64,000 bases of DNA from Gymnogyps californianus (Eukaryota; Chordata; Aves; Accipitriformes; Cathartidae). Of this stretch, positions 58,541-64,000 are shown piece after piece. Under the pieces are notes generated by a model. The model saw only the letters and a program-made list of their open reading frames with translations. It ran no database searches and was not told where the DNA came from. The translations under genes were made by a program, and so were the position numbers. Where the stretch lies: positions 6,936,503 through 7,000,502 of the forward strand of contig NC_059473.1 in the NCBI RefSeq assembly GCF_018139145.2, read 5' to 3'. Numbering within the stretch: position 1 is the stretch's first letter; the number at the start of each line of letters is the position of its first letter.

Positions 58541-60429
58541 TGGTCCCTGGAGAAACATTCTGGCTTTTCACTGTCTCTTCTGGGTGTTGAACAAAGTTCT
58601 CCAATTCAGCATCCGCTGAAGCCACCAGAATCTTACCACTGGCTTGAATGAAAATCAGGTCATGTATCAAAAGGATGAATAGCTGTATTATCACAAAAGT
58701 TATCTGAACTGTACCTACTTATCCTGGCCAGAAAGGTGGTCCTTAGAGTTTTACATACAACTTTTTATTCTCATTCAGTTCGTAAGTATCCTTGATGGAA
58801 TTTCTTCTGGTTTCTGTTGCAACTAAGTAACTGCCTCAGTTGCACGTTTTTTCTTTTTGCAACTAAATCTGTCAGCTTTCTGTCTCTACCATGAGGAGAG
58901 AATCAAGGCCTCTTCAGGCTGTCTCTTCTATGCCTCTGCCAGTTACTCTCCTCCCGTGGTGTCCCAACCCTCAAAAATAATCATGACATCCAAAATAACT
59001 AGTGTCTGTTGGAAGTTGTGACCAAAAAGAAATATTACTAAGTCAATATTTTTACTGTTTGATTTTTTTTTTTCAGGACTCCGCTCCATGGGCTTCAAAT
59101 CACTAGCCAGGAGGCTACTATGGTTGCAGCTGTAATAGCCTGATGGATAAATCCCCTATCCCATCCTGTTCGCTTTAATGTGGGATTCTGAAAGCTGTTC
59201 ACATAGCAGAAAAGGTAAATGTAAGGTTCTTTGGGTTTACATCCACTAACTTGGCTGTGCTGCTAATAAGAATGAGTCTGCAAGGTTTTGGGACCCAGTT
59301 AGACTCAGGGGTTTCTGAAATGGAAGTTTTTGTTTGATTCTGCTGAGCCTGATGCACCAGAACAGATCTAATTACAGGTTTGGGGCCCAGGTCACAAGAG
59401 AAAACAACAGATGGATGAAATTGCACATAAAGAGGGGAGAAGATAAAAGGAGCAGAACTGGGAAAGGTTTAGGCTGGTCAGAGGAGGGGAGGCTTAGTCT
59501 GGCTATCTAGTCCAGTCCCAATGTGATGTTTTGCATTTCTGTCCTCCATGGAGGCAAAGGAATAAACAGGAAAAAAAAGAAAAGCGCGGGGGCGGGGGAA
59601 GTATGCTAGATAGAAAACTACTAAGTTATATTATTGATGTGGAAACTTTGAACATGTACATAGCCCAGAACTGTACTTAAGCTGCGATAATTTTGCCTCT
59701 GATAAGCAAAGTAACTGTGTATCCAAATTGTAAGATAAGTGTCTAGAGGAAAATATTTTCTTTTCAAAATTAAGCTAGAAGACTAAGATTTAGTGCTGGA
59801 AGGCTATGGTGCTACAGTTTCTTCCTGATGAGTTTGCAAATCTTCCTCAAATTATTAATTCATCCTATTCATTTGGAAGGTAGAAGGTTTTATTGTACTA
59901 CTTACCTACACATAGATATCTAGGTGAAAAAGGGAGAATAAGGAAGCAAGGGATGGAGATAGGCTCTTGTGTTGTATTTTACTTTAAGGTCATATGTTAA
60001 AAATAATCCCTTTGCATTCAACTGCAGAAACAGTGTCAGAATCCACAGGAGGCTGTTGTGTTTGAACAGGACTGCTCAATTTGTTTTTGATTAAACATAA
60101 TTATTTATTGCAAGCCATGCAAGTATGGGTAATATCATCTGGTTCTGGGGGGTGTGTGGGGGGGTGCATTTTGTTTTGGTTTTGTTGTTTCTCTCTGTGT
60201 CTTGGTTTAAATTTAATCTCAATCACCCAATTTTTTTGACAAGCAAAAAGGGATGTATTTGGGATACATCTTAAAAAGCATTATTTATCCTGACCAAAAG
60301 AACAGTAAAAAGAGCAATCTTGAAAGATTTCTATAATGGAAATGAAACAATCAACACAGAAATATGAGGAAGAAATTACACCCATTAAATACATCTAGAC
60401 TGATGAATGATATGATGGCTGCCTATTCA
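58541..60429. other. Non-coding stretch with GC box and G-runs
   Basis: No gene is seen. There is a GC-box-like GGGGGCGGGGG at 59588-59598 at the end of an A-rich purine tract, and a G-rich patch at 60146-60164 (G6 and G7 runs). No CpG island surrounds the GC box, so a promoter is not supported. Confidence 0.5.
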
Positions 60430-60640
60430 AGTTGGAAATTTTACACATGATTGAAGCTTTATTTAGTCTAATGAAATGTGCTTCCTGAATGCTGCATCTG
60501 AGTGACGGCGTGACCTAGAGCACAAAAGAAAGTATTATGTGATTAGACTGAGATCATTCTCATTTAAAGTCATTGTGATATAATTTTAAGTTTTTAATTA
60601 GCAGCATATACTTTTGTGTCCATTGCCTCTTTTATTGTTG
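60430..60640. other. Candidate conserved non-coding block
   Basis: Complex, repeat-free sequence with GAGTGACGGCGTGACCTAGA (two TGAC half-sites around CpG), GTGATTAGACTGAGATCATT, and TTTTTAATTAGCAGCATATA. The CREB/nuclear-receptor-like TGACG and TGACC half-sites and the TAATTA core are the kind of motif found in distal enhancers. Support is by texture only, and an alignment is needed. Confidence 0.3.
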
Positions 60641-60725
60641 AATACCTTTTCAGGTCTTGTCCTTCCACAGGCTTGTTTGAAACTCAGCACGGATTAACAG
60701 CAAAGGGGTTTTTGGAGTGCATTGA

Positions 60726-60762
60726 TTTTTTTTTTTTTTTTTTTTTTTAACTCCCCCCCCCC
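60726..60762 (+). repeat. T23 then C10 tract
   Basis: A run of 23 T, then AACT, then a run of 10 C followed by GTCGTG. The minus strand reads G10 then A23. It is another paired homopolymer tract of the A/G class that recurs in this window. Confidence 0.92.
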
Positions 60763-60924
60763 GTCGTGAATGCAGGGGGAGTAAGCTGATCTTTCAGAAT
60801 AGGCTCATCTTCTGCTGAATTCTTCATGTGGTCCATAGTACATTCTTCAAATTTTCTTTAGCTCAGAATGCAACTTAAATCACTTGTTTGGCCTATGAAA
60901 ATATCAATAGTTGCATCCTTTAAA

Positions 60925-61065
60925 TCAGTGAAATTAGAGTTACTGGTGAAGCCACTGATTCTAGATGTACTCCTTTCACCTCCTTATCTATGGCAGCTGG
61001 GATTTCATGAGACCTGTGGCATTATACTGCTTTACACCAGCTAGGAATTTGTACCTAGATCTTCT
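60925..61065. repeat. Old sauropsid repeat fragment
   Basis: GAAATTAGAGTTACTGGTGA and AGCCACTGATTCTAGA are followed 80 bases later by CTGCTTTACACCAGCTAGGA and ATTTG. These match the two arms of the repeat group ('AATGGAGTTACACTGGTGTA', 'GATTTACACCAGCTGAGGAT'). The gap between them may be an insertion or the loop of the palindrome. Confidence 0.5.
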
Positions 61066-63404
61066 ACACCACACATTTATTACTTCACTTCACCTTTATT
61101 AGCTGGGTCTTTACTTTGAAGCTGTTTTGTGTACCAAGCTGGAAGGCAACTAGCTACACAGAAAACACCAGTGTTTTGATTAAAAGCTATTAAATCACTT
61201 TTGACTTGTGCAAAACTTAACATGGTTCATAATACAATTTTATGAGCTATTGAGATTTCTGGCACCATAAAATGATTTTGTTAATGGGTTTCAGCAGTTG
61301 TTACTTAAAGTGATGTTAAAAAGTAATGAAGGGGGAAGTAAATGCAAGGAGTGAGCTTGCTTCTCAAGTCCACAGTTCTTTCCTTTCCTAGCTGGAGAGC
61401 ATTAGTAGGGGGTAAGCAAGCATTAAACAGATTCAATGTGCTCTCTTTGTATGAAAGAGCTTGCTGCAGAACCTATATTTTTAGATGAATATGAACTTGC
61501 TGACCACAATCCTGAGTTTTAGCTTGTTAGTTAGGTTGACTGATGAACACTCAGGACCAGACAGATAAGCCAGACACTTAATCTATCTACTGTATGTGTT
61601 CAGTCAGACTAAAGCTTTATCAATCATTTCAAACTGCATTTCAAGAGCTATTGTATAGTTTCCTATTACCATAAATCACTGAATTTGGAGCCTGTAGCAA
61701 TTTAAACACCTCCTTCATGAGGCAACTGAAGGTTTCCATGTACCTGTAAGTACCTTATTTTGTGCCCATATGAAAGATTCATATCTCATAATTCCTTAGC
61801 ACTTTTTTTTTTATTGCAGCCCTTTGTTAAAATTTGGGAGACCAAAGAAGAAAGCCAGGAACAGCCTCTCAATAAGAGTTTTAAAAATATCTCAGTTTGA
61901 AATTTAGGATAACTTTCTCAGATCACTTTTTGACTCACTGCATGGATATCTTCTTGATCAGCCTTTTATTTCTTAATGCAGTGAAAAATATAAAGCTAAA
62001 AAAAGGATATTAAAAATGCATATGTGAATTGCAGAATAAAATCCAATGCTGAGGGAGGCAAAAGAAATGCTCTGTTCTTAAAGGAGACTTCCCCATTTTT
62101 TGTCTGTTTTAATACTTTTTTCATCTGTTTTTACACATCTAGTTGTCCAAGCTAATCATACGTATGTTTCGCAAAGGTCAAGCAGCATATTTACAGGTAA
62201 GGAGGGCCAATTCACCCGATCATTTGAGATACTATATACATATTTTAGGCTTCATATGTGCTCAGACCTCGTTTTTTTTTTTTTGCCAGAGCTCTATGGT
62301 TATAAGAACTACATCACACTGAAGGTTCACTTAGTCCTGTAACCTGTTTCTGCTAATAACCAAATGTTGCAGTGGAAGGTCTCAAGGTTCGTAGTAGCAA
62401 AATGTGGGACAATCTGTTCCTCACTGTTAGATCCCCTCAGAGATTTGCTGCAGTTACTGTCTGGCTTAAGCTTCAAGACATGAGGTTTACTAACCATTCC
62501 AAAACTCACGTTAGCATTCCGGATTATGACAAGCTCAGATATTCCCAAAACCAAGAGAGATCTGTGACTCCTTTTGGAGCTTTGCTAAGATGGTCACCTA
62601 CCTATGCAGACAGCTTTCCAACCTTTGGCTCCCTGGAATAAATTAAACATCATGGCTTAATTTTTAGAAGCCTCCGTATTTATATCATCAGAATTTTGCC
62701 TTCATTATTTTTAGCCATTGTTGTACCTTTTTTTTCTTCTTTGGTGGCCATAGAAAGTATACATTGGTGTGCACAGATCGCCTTTGGTCTCAGAAATGAC
62801 TCTGCTAAATGGCTGCACAGAACAGATTGCTGATAAAACACAAGGAAGAGGTTGTATGTGAGAAGCTGGTGTGGCATGTTTGAAGGCATGCAGCAATTGC
62901 ATAAGTTGCAGCTTATCAGTAGCAAGTTCTTTTGTTAGTTTCCCTTCAAATTATATTTTGTGGTTTATTAAACATTATTTTCTAATAATTGGTGAAATCT
63001 GGGTACAGCCTCTATAGTAAATGGCTGGCCTAGATTTGGACCAGCCTTTGTGCATTATAAACCTGTCAACAAATACTATTTTTAGGCTAGCACTGAAGAA
63101 CAGTTGAGAAGAAGGCACGATAATGTCTATGGGACAAATTACACATCACAAATTAATTATATGTAATGCTTGGCACAACAAACATGAATTTTGGGCATGA
63201 CCATAATACATGTTTTTACTGCCAACAATTATCATCTGCTTAAGTCACGTCTTGGATGAAGAATGGTTCTTGTGATGTTATGGTAAATGCACAGAATATG
63301 AATTAAGCGGACACCTATGGTTTTAAGCTATATACACGGAGATTAAGTACTTGACTGTGGATATACTTCAGGTGCATTCAGAGAGATTTGATTTCCCATG
63401 CTAA
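61066..63404. other. Non-coding stretch, no gene seen
   Basis: No gene is seen. A T-rich run lies at about 62271-62284. Open frames at 62100-62342 (+), 62372-62641 (+) and 62680-62925 (-) have no recognisable domain. Paired frames on both strands at 62327-62641 reflect low stop density and not a gene. Confidence 0.5.
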
Positions 63405-63475
63405 CTGCAGTGAATGAGTGGGATTATTTCCATGGGTTTCAATGGACTTTTGGATTGAGTCCCAGTGCCTGATCT
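63405..63475. repeat. Old sauropsid repeat fragment
   Basis: GAGTGGGATTATTTCCATGG, GTTTCAATGGACTTTTGGAT, TGAGTCCCAGTGCCTGATC resembles 'GGGACTATTCCCATTGACTT / CAATGGGCTTTGGAT / CAGGCCC'. A degraded copy of the same group. Confidence 0.5.
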
Positions 63476-64000
63476 CATACTTTGCTTAGAGGAGATTTCT
63501 GAGAACATGCAGGCCTGAGCATCCAAGGGGCTAGCAATGCTGGAGTGATTGTAAAGGGCCACGGCAAAGCCCTTTATTTATAAGTTAAATAAATTCCCCA
63601 ACATTTTCTGATGAACTTTAGGCAGTTGGTGGTCTGTTTCACCTACTTAAAATCACACTAAGAGGTAGGGCCACATCCTTTGATAGACAAAAGATCGTCT
63701 GGTTACAAATGTTGATCAGCTGTATAAAAGCAGAAGGTGAGACTACACTAAGATTTAAGTTTTGGATTCATGGACTGTGGGAAAACTAGTTATACAGCCT
63801 TTTAGGTTTCCTCTGCTGAAATGCGACTCTTGATCACTGTAATTTTGAATGATGCTTAGATGGTTTCTCGGACTACACAAACCACAGACTGACCCAAGCT
63901 TTGCCAAAGAATGAAGAGTCGTCTCTGTGCTTCTTCACAACATGTTTCTGAGATTTGTCAGTTCTGCTCACACTCAGGCCTGGGGAAATGAATGGAAAGT
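63476..64000. other. Non-coding stretch, no gene seen
   Basis: Nothing recognisable lies up to the window edge. Confidence 0.5.

Noticed and set aside
59588..59598. GC box suggesting a promoter
   Set aside because: It is an isolated motif at the end of a purine tract, with no CpG island, TATA context or open reading frame nearby.
1..64000. Endogenous retrovirus, tRNA genes, miRNA precursors, CRISPR arrays
   Set aside because: I looked for LTR pairs, retroviral protein motifs, tRNA A/B boxes, familiar miRNA seeds and spaced direct repeats. Nothing convincing was seen, apart from a B-box-like piece inside the MIR-like SINE at 31.3 kb.

Overview
The window reads as nuclear DNA from a sauropsid vertebrate, most likely a bird. 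It is AT-rich and CpG-poor by eye, full of short homopolymers, and carries decayed fragments of CR1-type LINEs (birds, crocodilians, turtles) and MIR-like tRNA-SINEs. It also has several worn copies of an old interspersed repeat with motifs such as GGGCCCGATCC, TTGACTTCAATGG and TTTACACCAGC that I know from turtle, crocodile and bird DNA. The strong decay of these copies, the low repeat density and the lack of any young CR1 favour a bird. This is inference from memory of the repeat families; no search was run.

No protein-coding gene, tRNA, rRNA, CRISPR array or prokaryotic feature could be supported in the 64 kb. The longest open frames are 121 to 149 codons, about what chance gives at this base composition, and none resembles a known protein apart from CR1 ORF2 debris. 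The window is therefore most likely intergenic DNA or the inside of a very large intron.

Layout. 1-18 kb: non-coding sequence with MIR-like pieces near 1.2, 13.5 and 14.2 kb, old sauropsid repeat pieces near 1.7, 7.2 and 8.5 kb, and a G-tract at 4.77 kb. 18-31 kb: two CR1 3'-end fragments (18.0 and 28.3 kb), a cluster of A/T/C tracts and a perfect hairpin at 19.8-20.9 kb, and several complex AT-rich blocks that look like candidate conserved non-coding elements. 31-45 kb: MIR-like pieces at 31.4 and 38.5 kb, an exceptional 46-base pure C run at 39.06 kb, a CR1 3' fragment at 39.4 kb, a TG/TA microsatellite at 42.0 kb, and about 1 kb of frameshifted CR1 ORF2 on the minus strand at 42.4-43.4 kb. 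45-64 kb: a symmetric decayed palindrome at 45.9 kb, more old repeat pieces, a long A-rich purine tract at 52.2 kb, a GC box at 59.6 kb, a candidate conserved block at 60.5 kb, and a T23/C10 tract at 60.7 kb.

There are no genes here to link into a pathway. What can be read is the repeat history and a few sequence blocks that may be regulatory. I found no convincing undescribed biological system. The items most worth a second look are the C46 tract, the decayed palindromic repeat family, and the candidate conserved blocks.
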